Of a stretch of 64,000 nucleotides of DNA, positions 55,923 through 64,000 are shown piece by piece. The notes beneath the pieces were generated by a model. It searched no databases and was not told the DNA's origin. It worked only from the letters and a program-made list of their open reading frames with translations. The position numbers and the translations under genes were made by a program. The DNA comes from Halosolutus amylolyticus (GTDB lineage Archaea > Halobacteriota > Halobacteria > Halobacteriales > Natrialbaceae), in the NCBI RefSeq assembly GCF_023566055.1, contig NZ_JALIQP010000004.1, forward strand, positions 310,001-374,000, read 5' to 3'. The first letter of the stretch is position 1. Every line of letters starts with the position of its first letter.

Positions 55923-57500
55923 TCAACCGTCGCCGCGCGCGGCTTCGAACGCCGCGATTGCGCGATCGCGGTACTCGCCGAGCTCGACGATGGGAGCGGG
56001 GTAGTCGGGCGCAATGGCGGCGCGTGTCTCGTCATCCAGCGTGGGCCACTCGTGGATGGCGTCGGTCGGTGCGTCCCGGAGTTCGGGGACGTGTTCCCTG
56101 ACGTACTCGCCGTCCGGGTCGTACTTCTCGGCCTGGGTCGTGGGGTCAAGGATGCGGAAATCCGGCTGGGCGTTCGCTCCCGTCGAGGCAGCCCACTGCC
56201 AGCCGCCGGCGGCGTGGGCGGTGTCGTGGTCCGCAAGCTTTCGACGGTACCAGTCGTACCCCTCGCGCCAGTCGATCAGCAGGTCCTTCGTGAGGAACGA
56301 GGCGGTCACTATCCGGACGCGATTGTGAACCCACGCGTCGGCGCGCAACTGTCGCATCCCGGCGTCGACGAGCGGATATCCCGTCTCGCCGTCCTTCCAC
56401 GCCCGGAGCCCCTCAGGATCATCGCGCCACTGGATTTCGTTCGGGTACTCGCGGTAATTCTCGGTAACTACGTCGGGACGCGCGTCGAGGATGTGCGCGT
56501 AGAATTCCCGCCAGGCGAGCCGTCGCCGAAACGCCTCGACCGACTCCCGGGCGTCCCCGTCGCTGGCGGCGGCCGCCGCGTCCTCAGTGGCTTCCCAGAC
56601 CGTCCGGACGCCGACTGTCCCGAACTTCAGGTGCGGCGAAAGGCGCGAGGTCGACTCCCGGGCGGGGTATTCGCGGTCGTCCCCGTAGCGGTAGATCGTG
56701 TCCTCGCGGAAGTCGGCGAGTAGGTCGTGGGCGACGTCGGTGCCCGCTGGTTGCACGTCGGCTTCGGGATCGTCGAAGCCCAGCTCGGCGAGTGACGGGA
56801 GCGGGCCGGCGACACCGGAGGCCTCGCCGAGCCGCTCCTCGTCGAGGCTGTCGCGGGGGTCGACAACGTCACCACGAACCGGCGCGGCGACGGGGGCGGC
56901 CTTCTCCTGGGTGCGCCACTCCTGCCAGAAATTCGAGAAGACGGAGTGGTGGCTCCCGTCGTCCGTCGTGATGGTCTCTGGTTCGTGGAGGAGAGTGCCG
57001 CCGAACCGTTCGACGTCGACGCTGATGCCGGCGTCGGCGAGTGCCGCCGCGACCGCACGGTCGCGTTCGCCCGCCAGGCCGGAGTAGTCGCGGTTCCAGG
57101 TAACCGCATCGGCGTCGCAGGCCGTGGCGAGCTCGGGAAGCACCGCCCTTGGGTCGCCGCGAGCGAGGAGCAGTTCGCCGCCGCGCTCGCGGTACTGCTC
57201 GCGCAATGAATCGAGCGCATCGAGCAGGAACGCCACCACGGGCGGCGCGCCGTAAGTGAGTATCGTGGGATCGTGGACGAACACCGGGAGTAGGCGGCCG
57301 TCGCCCGCCAGCGCCGGGTTGTCGGTCACACGCAGGTCGCGGCGGTACCAGTGGAGTCGTACACCGGAGTTTTGGCGGGCGCTGGCGCCGCCCATCGCGA
57401 GCATTCCGGCGAGACCAGCCCCACGAAGTGCGTTTCGGCGGGTTGCTCGCAGCGGTTCGGCGTCCGATTCTGGCGTCGTCTGGGGTGGCTCGTTGCTCAT
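55923..57500 (-). CDS. phr: DNA photolyase carrying a captured Tat signal sequence
   Basis: 525 residues. Residues 47-525 are a class I cyclobutane-dimer photolyase/cryptochrome: VRLHWYRRDLRVTDNPALA at the Rossmann start, and FAD-site motifs WREFYAHIL, GYPLVDAGMRQLRADAWVHNRVR, FLTKDLLIDWREG and GGWQWAASTGANAQPDFRI. Residues 1-46 (TPESDAEPLRATRRNALRG, then AGLAGMLAMGG) are a Tat signal that matches the start of the neighbouring DUF1254 protein. The photolyase proper begins at V47, encoded GTA, so the native start codon no longer exists; ATGs at residues 33 and 36 could give a shortened cytosolic form. Export would make no sense for DNA repair. Confidence 0.9.
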   Translation of the reverse strand: MSNEPPQTTPESDAEPLRATRRNALRGAGLAGMLAMGGASARQNSGVRLHWYRRDLRVTDNPALAGDGRLLPVFVHDPTILTYGAPPVVAFLLDALDSLREQYRERGGELLLARGDPRAVLPELATACDADAVTWNRDYSGLAGERDRAVAAALADAGISVDVERFGGTLLHEPETITTDDGSHHSVFSNFWQEWRTQEKAAPVAAPVRGDVVDPRDSLDEERLGEASGVAGPLPSLAELGFDDPEADVQPAGTDVAHDLLADFREDTIYRYGDDREYPARESTSRLSPHLKFGTVGVRTVWEATEDAAAAASDGDARESVEAFRRRLAWREFYAHILDARPDVVTENYREYPNEIQWRDDPEGLRAWKDGETGYPLVDAGMRQLRADAWVHNRVRIVTASFLTKDLLIDWREGYDWYRRKLADHDTAHAAGGWQWAASTGANAQPDFRILDPTTQAEKYDPDGEYVREHVPELRDAPTDAIHEWPTLDDETRAAIAPDYPAPIVELGEYRDRAIAAFEAARGDG

Positions 57501-57680
57501 GGCTCAGGCCTCTCTGAGTGGCCCACCGCAGCAGTTGCGACCCACTCACACGTTCGCACTCCACCCTTCCATATAATCCAGTGACGATACTCAAGAAGAA
57601 TTTCATGGCGCGATGATAGTGGTAGATGGATGACTATCTCTGAATTCTCGATCGACTATCTGTACCTGTATTGAGCGATC
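57370..57680 (-). repeat. promoter plus Tat-signal segment, duplicated copy
   Basis: The copy in front of the photolyase, with TATA ATATAATCC at 57571-57579 (minus strand), 71 bp before the ATG as in the original. Similarity ends inside the photolyase frame at about codon 46 and, on the other side, near 57680. Confidence 0.8.
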
Positions 57681-58021
57681 ATAAACATCAGCTCGTGCTG
57701 CATTCGCGCTCTGTATTCAGCACGGCTCTGCCAACATCACCGGTAGCTGATAGAAGTGCCAGTGTTAGATACGCACTTCTACGTAACAGTTGTTTCAGTC
57801 AACAGAAGGACTCACATACCCTCTAAGACTGCCGAAAAGCCGCTTCTCGATTTCGGTATCTCGCCACCTGACGAACAGTCTATTCGGGACGGTCCGCGTG
57901 ACGATCGCGTCGAGGCTACGGATCGATCGCCCGGCCGAGATAGCTCTGGACGGGTACGAGCGCACCACTGCCAGAAGAGTGTGATCCGTCTTTCACGACC
58001 GATCGGGACAGGAGCAGGCTG
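57681..58021. other. 341-bp interval, right end of the accessory block
   Basis: No convincing gene. It contains the right copy of the diverged direct repeat (57819-57867), after which base composition returns to that of the core genome. Confidence 0.4.
57819..57867. repeat. diverged direct repeat, right copy
   Basis: CCCTCTAAGACTGCCGAAAAGCC...TTCTCGATTTCGGTAT...GCCAC, same orientation as 49381-49428. It marks the likely right boundary of the tRNA-Pro accessory block. Confidence 0.45.
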
Positions 58022-58183
58022 TTACCGCTCCGTCGTCCCGGTATCGGGGTCCGTCTCGGATCGGAGCCGTGGTTTGAGCAGGTACGCTCCGATCCCCGTC
58101 CCGAAGACGAAAGCAATTACGGCCGAGACGACGATCCAGAGCAAGTCGGGGTGTTCGGCACCGGTGTGCAGCAGTGTCTCCAT
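58022..58183 (-). CDS. 53-residue single-helix membrane protein
   Basis: METLLHTGAEHPDLLWIVVSA begins it; the helix LLWIVVSAVIAFVFGTGIGAYL is followed by KPRLRSETDPDTG. Short acidic-basic tail. I know no function; the clean pattern of outer polar start, helix and charged end supports coding. The 58184-58465 gap to its right shows no gene. Confidence 0.6.
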   Translation of the reverse strand: METLLHTGAEHPDLLWIVVSAVIAFVFGTGIGAYLLKPRLRSETDPDTGTTER

Positions 58184-58465
58184 ACGATCGCGTTCTCGTG
58201 GACTCCTTTTATATAACCCGATTCCGCTTATCCGATCTTTCGAGACGGGGTCGGTGAGCCCCGTCCCAGATCTGACCCCGAAGCGACGATCCCGACCGCA
58301 CCGCGTGTCGTGGCCATGGACGAGGACGGTCCGATCGGCGTGGTGGCAAGCACGTAGCCCGACCCGCGGCGACGATCGACCGACGTCCCCGACAGTGCGG
58401 GATCGATCGGCGGGTCGGAATCGTCGATCGGGGCCTTTTTCGTCCCACCGATCGGACGGCCTGCC

Positions 58466-59287
58466 ATGACGGTCGTCCTCGCGGGTGTCGGCGCGGATAG
58501 CACCAACCTCGGTGCGCTGGGGCCGCTGTACGACGATGGGCGCTTCGAGTACGTGCCGATCCCGGAGAAGACCCGGCGGACGACCGAATCAGAGACCCTC
58601 GGGTCGTGGGAGCTACGGGGCCGCGACGGAACGGCCGCCGACCTGACGACCCGGATCGAGCCACAGCCAGTCCGCGGCGAGGCCGCGACCGTCAGCGGCG
58701 CGGCGCTGGCCGACTGGCCCCTGCACCACGACCCCAATTTCGAGGCGCTGACCTACGGCGAACACCGGACGAGTGGCTACGTCTCGCGCCTCTCGGCCCT
58801 CGAACCCGGCGACGCCGTCGGCTTCTACGCCGGCCTGCGACGACCGGACGGCGATCGGGCCCACCGGTACCTCGTCGGCTACATGACCGTCGCCGACGTG
58901 ACGGTGATCCGACCGGACGCTCCGGCCGCCGAGCGCCGCCGACTCCTCGACGCCCACCCCGAGAACGCGCACGCGAAACGGGCCGACGAGGGCGACCTCT
59001 ACCTCGACAAACCGATCGTCATCGTCGACGGCCGCGAACCGGGCGGCCTGTTCGAGCGCCACCCCATCAGGCTCAGCGACTATTACGTGAAAGCGGGCAA
59101 CGAGCGCCCCCAGTACTACCTCCGGGACGAAATCGCGTCGGCGTTCGCGGTCGCGGCCGGCGGCCGGAACATGATGTACAAGCCCGCCTACCGGTGTGAA
59201 CTGTCCGGTGCCGCGTTCCGGGACCTGATCGGTCTTCCCGGCGGACGGGCGAGTCCCGACCTCGATTCGCCCTCGACCTCCGCGTAA
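58466..59287 (+). CDS. Nmad3-type putative nucleotide-modification protein
   Basis: 273 residues. VVLAGVGADSTNLGALGPLYDDGRFEYVPIPE at the start, PLHHDPNFEALTYGEHRT, LSALEPGDAVGFYAGLR and the late HPIRLSDYYVKAGNERPQYYLRDEIASAF fit the Nmad3 domain (nucleotide modification associated domain 3). Nmad proteins were defined by their company with DNA base-hypermodifying enzymes in phages and bacteria. No such partner is visible here, so its substrate is open. It stands alone, 110 bp before the acyltransferase. Confidence 0.75.
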   Translation: MTVVLAGVGADSTNLGALGPLYDDGRFEYVPIPEKTRRTTESETLGSWELRGRDGTAADLTTRIEPQPVRGEAATVSGAALADWPLHHDPNFEALTYGEHRTSGYVSRLSALEPGDAVGFYAGLRRPDGDRAHRYLVGYMTVADVTVIRPDAPAAERRRLLDAHPENAHAKRADEGDLYLDKPIVIVDGREPGGLFERHPIRLSDYYVKAGNERPQYYLRDEIASAFAVAAGGRNMMYKPAYRCELSGAAFRDLIGLPGGRASPDLDSPSTSA

Positions 59288-59396
59288 GTCGGGGTGTCGT
59301 CCCTCCGCCCGACGAACAGTCCGTCTTCTCGACACGGGTCACGCCGCGATGCCGGATCGATCGAATTGATAAGGAGATGGGACGAACCACCTATCA

Positions 59397-59942
59397 GTGA
59401 CGGACGAACGGACCCGCCGGCACGATCGCGTCACGTCCCATCCGACGCCTGGTGCCGGAAACTCCCTCGCAGAGTGGACGCGTGCGCGGCATCCGCTGCG
59501 GGTCGCGATCAACTACGTGATCGTCTGGCTCGTCCGGATTTCCCCGAGTCTGCGGCTGAAACGCTGGCTCCTGCGCCGGATCGGCGTCACGGTCGGCCCG
59601 GGGGTCTCCTGGGGGCTCGAGGCGACGCCGGACGTCTTCTGGCCCGATCTGATCACCGTCGAACGCGAGGCGATCGTCGGGTACGACGCGACGATCCTCT
59701 GCCACGAGTTCCTCCAGGACGAGTACCGGACCGGCGAGGTGGTCGTCGGCGAACGGGCCATGATCGGGGCCGGCGCGATCGTCCTCCCGGGCGTCGTGAT
59801 CGGCGAGGGTGCGAGCGTCGCGGCGAACTCGCTGGTGACCCAGGACGTCGCCCCCGGGGAGACGGTCGGGGGGGTTCCGGCCCGCCCGATGAACAGCGAC
59901 GCGATCGGCGACGGCGATCCAGAGTCCGACGCCGCGGCGTGA
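59397..59942 (+). CDS. left-handed beta-helix acyltransferase
   Basis: 181 residues from the GTG at 59397. After a basic, helical start (HPLRVAINYVIVWLVRISPSLRLKRWLLRRIG) come hexapeptide repeats: VTVGPGVSWGLEATPDVFWPDLITVEREAIVGYDATILCHE, then VVVGERAMIGAGAIVLPGVVIGEGASVAANSLVTQDVAPGETVGGVPARPM. The end is typical of O-acetyltransferases using acetyl-CoA. Acceptor unknown; the amphipathic start may bind membrane, and polar-lipid or glycan acylation is possible. Confidence 0.85.
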   Translation: MTDERTRRHDRVTSHPTPGAGNSLAEWTRARHPLRVAINYVIVWLVRISPSLRLKRWLLRRIGVTVGPGVSWGLEATPDVFWPDLITVEREAIVGYDATILCHEFLQDEYRTGEVVVGERAMIGAGAIVLPGVVIGEGASVAANSLVTQDVAPGETVGGVPARPMNSDAIGDGDPESDAAA

Positions 59943-60031
59943 CGCCGGTCGCGGACCCGTCCCGGTCCGCCGATTCGATCGGCAGGCGTCGATTCAGAAC
60001 AATTATGATTTTCTGAAAGAATCACCGGTGC

Positions 60032-61156
60032 ATGGCCTACTGTCGCGACTGTGACGAGACGTTCGACCGGGGGTCGACGTACTGCCCGAGGTGTGGGTCA
60101 CCGCTGGTCGAAACGGAATCGGCTCCGGACTCGATCGACGACGGGGCGGAGTCGTCGGGGCGCTGGTTCGAGGACGATGCGACGGGCTCGACGGGTGGCT
60201 GGGCGGAAGCCGACGACGCGGACGGGTGGGGCGGAGACGACGAGTCGTCAGCGGCGGGTGGGTGGTCCGATGGCGGCACGGGATCGGCCCGCGGCCGATC
60301 CGGCGAGGACGTGCCTGAACGCCGGGGAGCCGAAGACACGACCAGCGGCGGGACCACGACCGCTGCTGCACACCACGAGACGTGTTCTCGTGATCGGAAC
60401 CGGGACCCGGCGAATCCGGAGCCAGCATCGTCGACGACGTCAGGGCCACGGTTTCACGAGTCGGGTCTGGTTTCGGTTGGCATCACGTTTCCACTCGGCA
60501 AGAGCGGCAAACCCCTGCTCATCGATACCGTGATGTCGGTGGTCTACTTCCTGATCGTGCCGCTGCTGTTCTCCTTCGGGTACTCGTTCCGGATCGGTCG
60601 GGCCGCCGCACGCGGGGATGCGGATCCGCCCTCGTTCGACGACCTGGGCGGGCTGGCCAGAGACGGTGCCGTCCTCCTGGGGATCACGCTCGCCGTGGTC
60701 GTCGCGTTCGTGTTCGCCTCCGTCGTCGCCGGTGCCGTCGGCGATGCCATCGCCGACACACCGCTGTCCGGGGCGTTCGACCTCGTGGTCGTTTTCGGCA
60801 CGTTCGCCGGACTCTATTTCGCGGGCGCGATCGTCCCGGTCCTGATCGGCACCGGTAGCCCCCGCGAGACGGTCTTCGAGTACCAGTTCGTCACGTTCGC
60901 CCTCACGCGACACTATCTGCTGGGGATCGTGGCGACGATCCTGTTCGCGATGTTCGGCTACGTCGCGTTTTTCGTCGCCGCCTTCGTCCTCTTCCTTTCG
61001 ATCTTCGGGATCGTGCTCCTGATTCCACTGCTGATCGTGTTCCCGGTCTACCTCGTGAACGCGCTGTTCGTCGTCTGGGGGTACGTCTACAACCGGGCGG
61101 CAAAAGCGGGTGACGTCGAGTCAGTCCTCCCCGGGGAATCGCTGGGGATGACCTGA
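60032..61156 (+). CDS. zinc-ribbon DUF4013 membrane protein
   Basis: 374 residues. MAYCRDCDETFDRGSTYCPRCGSPL is a zinc ribbon (two CxxC pairs). A low-complexity G/S/D/T linker follows to about 145. Residues 165-374 are the DUF4013 membrane region: LIDTVMSVVYFLIVPLLFSFGYSFRIGRAAARGDADPPSFDDLGGL and then five or six helices with an EYQFVTFALTRHYLLG turn. Role unknown. A weak TATA-like AACAATTATGATT lies at 59998-60010. Confidence 0.82.
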   Translation: MAYCRDCDETFDRGSTYCPRCGSPLVETESAPDSIDDGAESSGRWFEDDATGSTGGWAEADDADGWGGDDESSAAGGWSDGGTGSARGRSGEDVPERRGAEDTTSGGTTTAAAHHETCSRDRNRDPANPEPASSTTSGPRFHESGLVSVGITFPLGKSGKPLLIDTVMSVVYFLIVPLLFSFGYSFRIGRAAARGDADPPSFDDLGGLARDGAVLLGITLAVVVAFVFASVVAGAVGDAIADTPLSGAFDLVVVFGTFAGLYFAGAIVPVLIGTGSPRETVFEYQFVTFALTRHYLLGIVATILFAMFGYVAFFVAAFVLFLSIFGIVLLIPLLIVFPVYLVNALFVVWGYVYNRAAKAGDVESVLPGESLGMT

Positions 61157-61238
61157 CCCGATCGGGAACCGCGTCGCTGAGGCACGAAACGAAGCGGAGA
61201 ACGTCGACACGTCCGATCGTCGGTTCGGGGCCAGGTAT

Positions 61239-62408
61239 CTACAGCGACGACCAGGACTTGCGGGCCGCGTTCAGGGACGTGATGTCGGCGATCCATCGCG
61301 CGGCGATCATCTTCTTCAGGTTCTGGGCCGCGAAGCCGCCGAAGGTGTCGACGGGCAGGGAGACGCCGAAGGCCGGTTTGATCTCGTGAGCGACGGCCTT
61401 GTCGCCGACGGAGACGACCGTCCCCTTGTTCTCGTACTCCCAGGTCTTCAGCGGCCGGCCCTCGATCGCGCGGGCGATGTTCTCGCCGACGAGTTCCGCG
61501 GCCTGCCAGGCGGCCTGTGCCGTCGGCGGTGCGGGCTGGTCGCCCTGGTCGATGATCGCCGAGTCGCCGATCGCGAACACGCGCTCGTCGGAGGTCTGGA
61601 ACGTGGCGTCGGCGTGGACGCGATTGTGCTCCTTTTCGACCTCGGCGTCGTCGAGTGCGTCGCGGCCCGTGATCCCGCCGGTCCAGACGAGGACGTCGTA
61701 CTCGAGCGGGTCGCCCTCGTCGAACTCGATGGCCTCGTCGTTCGCTTCGGTGATCGGGTCGTCCGTGTGGATCTGGACGCCGGCCTCCTCCAGGAGGTCG
61801 CGAAGCGCCTGCTGGATCTCCGGATCGTTGCCCGGGAAGATCTCCTCGAGTGCCTCGACGAGGTGAATCTCGATCGGGGCACGGTTGTTGTCGCGGAACT
61901 CCGCGATTTCGCCGGCCGTCTGGATGCCGGAGAGCCCGGCACCGCCGATGACGACCTGTGCCGGATCGCCCCGCGTGGCCTCCTTGCTCGCGGCCGTGAC
62001 GGCCTCGTTGATCTCGAGGGCGTCGTCGAGGCACTTCAGCGTCAGCGAGTGCTCCTCCAGTCCGGGGATGCCGTAGTAGGCGGTCTTCGTCCCGAGTCCG
62101 ACCAGCACGTAGTCGTACTCGACGTCTTCCTCGTCGGCGAGTTCGACGACGCGTTCGTCGGTGTCGAGGCCGGCCACCTCAGCCTGAATGAACTGGGTCG
62201 ACGGATCGGCGATGTCTTCGACGGGGAACGTGATGTCCGATCGGACGTCGGGGTCGCGGATCACGCGATGGGACTCGTGGAGAACGAGGTGATAGTCGAC
62301 GTCGGCGATCCACGTTAGCCGCGCGTTGCCCCCGAGCTCCGACTGGAGCGTTTTGATCGCACCGGCACCGGCGTATCCGGCCCCGAGCACGACGACGTTT
62401 TCAGTCAT
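61239..62408 (-). CDS. type II NADH dehydrogenase (NDH-2 family)
   Basis: 389 residues. VVVLGAGYAGAGAIKTLQ binds FAD, VVIGGAGLSGIQTAGEIAEF binds NAD(P)H, and ERVFAIGDSAIIDQ is the late FAD motif; YDVLVWTGGITG and PPTAQAAWQAAELVGENIARAI are family features. The enzyme passes electrons from NADH to menaquinone without pumping protons, on the inner membrane face, and so would feed the oxidase encoded earlier in the window. The C-terminus is amphipathic (FGGFAAQNLKKMIAARWI). Confidence 0.92.
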   Translation of the reverse strand: MTENVVVLGAGYAGAGAIKTLQSELGGNARLTWIADVDYHLVLHESHRVIRDPDVRSDITFPVEDIADPSTQFIQAEVAGLDTDERVVELADEEDVEYDYVLVGLGTKTAYYGIPGLEEHSLTLKCLDDALEINEAVTAASKEATRGDPAQVVIGGAGLSGIQTAGEIAEFRDNNRAPIEIHLVEALEEIFPGNDPEIQQALRDLLEEAGVQIHTDDPITEANDEAIEFDEGDPLEYDVLVWTGGITGRDALDDAEVEKEHNRVHADATFQTSDERVFAIGDSAIIDQGDQPAPPTAQAAWQAAELVGENIARAIEGRPLKTWEYENKGTVVSVGDKAVAHEIKPAFGVSLPVDTFGGFAAQNLKKMIAARWIADITSLNAARKSWSSL

Positions 62409-62504
62409 ACCCGACAGTCAGCAACACTCCGATACAAAGGTGTTGAAACAGGAACCAGCGTGTGTCGTGTTCTCACCTGTCGAATCAGGTCGTACTTGCT
62501 CGTT

Positions 62505-63425
62505 CTAGAGGATCCGCTTGCCGAACGCGCTCGCGGTGAGTTCCGCCGCGAGCGTCGCCGTCTCGTTCGCCTCGTCGAGGATGGGGTTGACCTCGACGAC
62601 GTCCATCGATCGGAGCACGCCGTCGCGCTCGTGGCGCCTCGAAACGGTCTCGAGCGCGGAGTGTGCCTCCCGATAGGTGACTCCCCCGCGGACGGGCGTC
62701 CCGACGCCGGGGGCGGCCTTCGGATCGAGCCAGTCGAGGTCGAGGCTGACGTGGATGCCGTCGGTTCCGTCGGTCGCGACAGCGAGGGCGTCCTCGACGA
62801 CGGACGTCATGCCCCGCTGGTCGATGTCGGCCATCGTGAACGCCGTCATCTCGCTCTCGCGGACCAGTTCGCGTTCGCGCTCGTCGATGCTCCGGAGGCC
62901 GACGTAGGCGATCGATTCCTCGCGGATGCCCGGGGCCCGCGCCCAGTCCATCTCGCCGAAGACGCCACGGCCCAGCGCCGCGGCGAGTGGCATCCCGTGG
63001 ACGTTCCCGCTGGGTGACGTGCCGGGCGTGTTGAGGTCCGCGTGGGCGTCGAACCAGATCGCGCCGAGATCGCTATTGCGCGAGGAACCGTGCATCGATC
63101 CGATCGCGACGGCGTGGTCACCGCCCAGCACCAGCGGGAACGTCCCGTCGGCGATCGTGTCCGCGACCTCGTCGCCCAGTCGCCGACAGACGTCCGCTAT
63201 TTCCCGGAGGAACTTCGCGTTCCCCCGACTCGGCTGGTCGGCGTCGGGGTCGCGCTCCTCCGCCCGCGGCATCAGCAGGTCGCCGCCGTCGATCGGGTCG
63301 ACGCCTGCCTCCTCGAGTCCGTCTGCCAGCCCCGCATAGCGGATCGCGGACGGTCCCATGTCGACGCCACGTCGATTCGCGCCGTAGTCCATCGGCGCAC
63401 CGATGATTCGAACGGTCTCTCCCAT
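62505..63425 (-). CDS. rocF: arginase family hydrolase (likely arginase)
   Basis: 306 residues. Manganese ligands: H in VLGGDHAVAIGS, the D-x-H-x-D of IWFDAHADLN and the D-x-D of VSLDLDWLDP. Substrate loop TPGTSPSGNVHGMPLA and PGVGTPVRGGVTYREA are as in arginases rather than agmatinases. VRIIGAPMDYGANRRGVDMGPSAIR is the arginase N-terminus. It splits arginine to ornithine and urea. Agmatinase or formiminoglutamase activity is less likely. Confidence 0.9.
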   Translation of the reverse strand: MGETVRIIGAPMDYGANRRGVDMGPSAIRYAGLADGLEEAGVDPIDGGDLLMPRAEERDPDADQPSRGNAKFLREIADVCRRLGDEVADTIADGTFPLVLGGDHAVAIGSMHGSSRNSDLGAIWFDAHADLNTPGTSPSGNVHGMPLAAALGRGVFGEMDWARAPGIREESIAYVGLRSIDERERELVRESEMTAFTMADIDQRGMTSVVEDALAVATDGTDGIHVSLDLDWLDPKAAPGVGTPVRGGVTYREAHSALETVSRRHERDGVLRSMDVVEVNPILDEANETATLAAELTASAFGKRIL

Positions 63426-63517
63426 ACTGGTCGTACGATGGAGGGGGGTTTGATCGTGGCGATTTCCGGCATCGACGGCGACAGATTTAGGGTTAGACCG
63501 CTCTAATTCCGGGTACG

Positions 63518-64000
63518 ATGATGCTGAGCGACGTGATGGAGGACTACCTGAAAGCCATCTACCAGCTCCAGCGGTCCACCGACGACCGGATCAAGACCTC
63601 GGCGATCGCCGAGGAGTTGGACGTCACGTCGCCGACCGTCACCAGTATGATCGACAAACTCGAGGATCGGGGACTCGTCGACCGCGAGAAGTATCGCGGG
63701 GTCACGCTCACGGCGGAGGGGGAGACGGTCGCACTCGAGGTCGTTCGCCACCACCGCCTGCTCGAGGCCTACCTGACCGAACACCTGGACTACGACTGGT
63801 CGGAGGTCCACGAGGAAGCCGATCGGCTCGAACATCACATCAGCGAGGACTTCGAGGCCCGCGTCGCCGACGCCCTCGACGAACCGGAGGTCGATCCACA
63901 CGGCTCGCCGATCCCGGGGGCCGACCTCGAACCGCCCGAGCGTCCCGCCGGCGACTCGATCACGGCGTTCTCCGAGGGCGACACCGTGATCGTCGAGGAA
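63518..64000 (+). CDS. DtxR-family metal-dependent transcription regulator, cut by the window edge
   Basis: 161 codons visible from the ATG at 63518 (or 63521). MEDYLKAIYQLQ and the winged helix IAEELDVTSPTVTSMIDKLEDRGLVDREKYRGVTLTAEGE are typical of DtxR/IdeR/SirR. The dimer and metal-binding domain follows with HHRLLEAYLTEHL and HEEADRLEHHISEDFEARV. It would repress metal uptake when iron or manganese is replete. The C-terminal SH3-like domain is just starting at the window end. The adjacent manganese enzyme arginase is divergent; a regulatory link is only a guess. Confidence 0.9.
   Translation, partial: MMLSDVMEDYLKAIYQLQRSTDDRIKTSAIAEELDVTSPTVTSMIDKLEDRGLVDREKYRGVTLTAEGETVALEVVRHHRLLEAYLTEHLDYDWSEVHEEADRLEHHISEDFEARVADALDEPEVDPHGSPIPGADLEPPERPAGDSITAFSEGDTVIVEE

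Overview
This window comes from a haloarchaeon (class Halobacteria). The evidence is the high G+C, the very acidic proteins, the Tat-dependent secreted proteins and lipoproteins, TATA boxes about 25 bp in front of start codons with little or no leader, a PGF-CTERM surface protein, HalOD1, amphi-Trp and DUF7563-type small proteins, and the archaeal S10-spc ribosomal superoperon ending in secY. A fused cytochrome oxidase I/III gene, fructan genes, a lysyl oxidase homologue and dispersed palindromic repeats suggest a relative of the Natrialbaceae (Haloterrigena/Natrinema type). The family assignment is inference.

Layout. 0.1-2.2 kb (minus strand): C1 enzyme Mch, a CopZ-like chaperone, an MTH1187-family protein and a HalOD1 protein. 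2.2-6.2 kb: intergenic repeats, a PQQ-propeller PGF-CTERM surface protein, tRNA-Gly(GCC) with partial copies of its 3' end (integration scars), and a secreted lysyl oxidase homologue. 6.5-21.1 kb: an unbroken plus-strand operon of SPOUT methyltransferase, 23 ribosomal proteins, RNase P component 1 and SecY, with many stop/start overlaps. 21.2-25 kb: a palindromic element, a GH68 levansucrase and a convergent GH32 fructosidase. 25-33 kb: cox4, a polytopic membrane protein, a zinc-finger membrane protein, a membrane-anchored subtilase behind a twin palindromic operator, and coxB-coxAC. 33.4-43.6 kb: the conserved adk / DUF106 / cmk / truB set is split between adk and the DUF106 gene by three large pilin-like proteins, one carrying a von Willebrand A domain. 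43.7-49.1 kb: a complete branched-chain amino-acid type ABC transporter (livKGFHM).

49.3-58 kb: accessory DNA starting at the 3' end of tRNA-Pro(GGG). It holds tiny zinc-finger proteins, a frameshifted gene, a DUF488 protein, a holin-like protein, SulP, a DUF1254 protein and a photolyase. The promoter and Tat-signal segment of the DUF1254 gene has been duplicated onto the photolyase, replacing its native start. 58-64 kb: a lone Nmad3 protein, a hexapeptide acyltransferase, a zinc-ribbon DUF4013 protein, NDH-2, arginase and a DtxR regulator cut by the window edge.

The strongest candidates for something undescribed are the pilin-like/vWA surface cluster at 34.9-40.9 kb, the Tat-photolyase chimera, and two families of dispersed palindromes. 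In one family, a copy's terminal motif supplies the stop codon of the adjoining gene in two of three cases, and the hairpin loop is flipped between copies.
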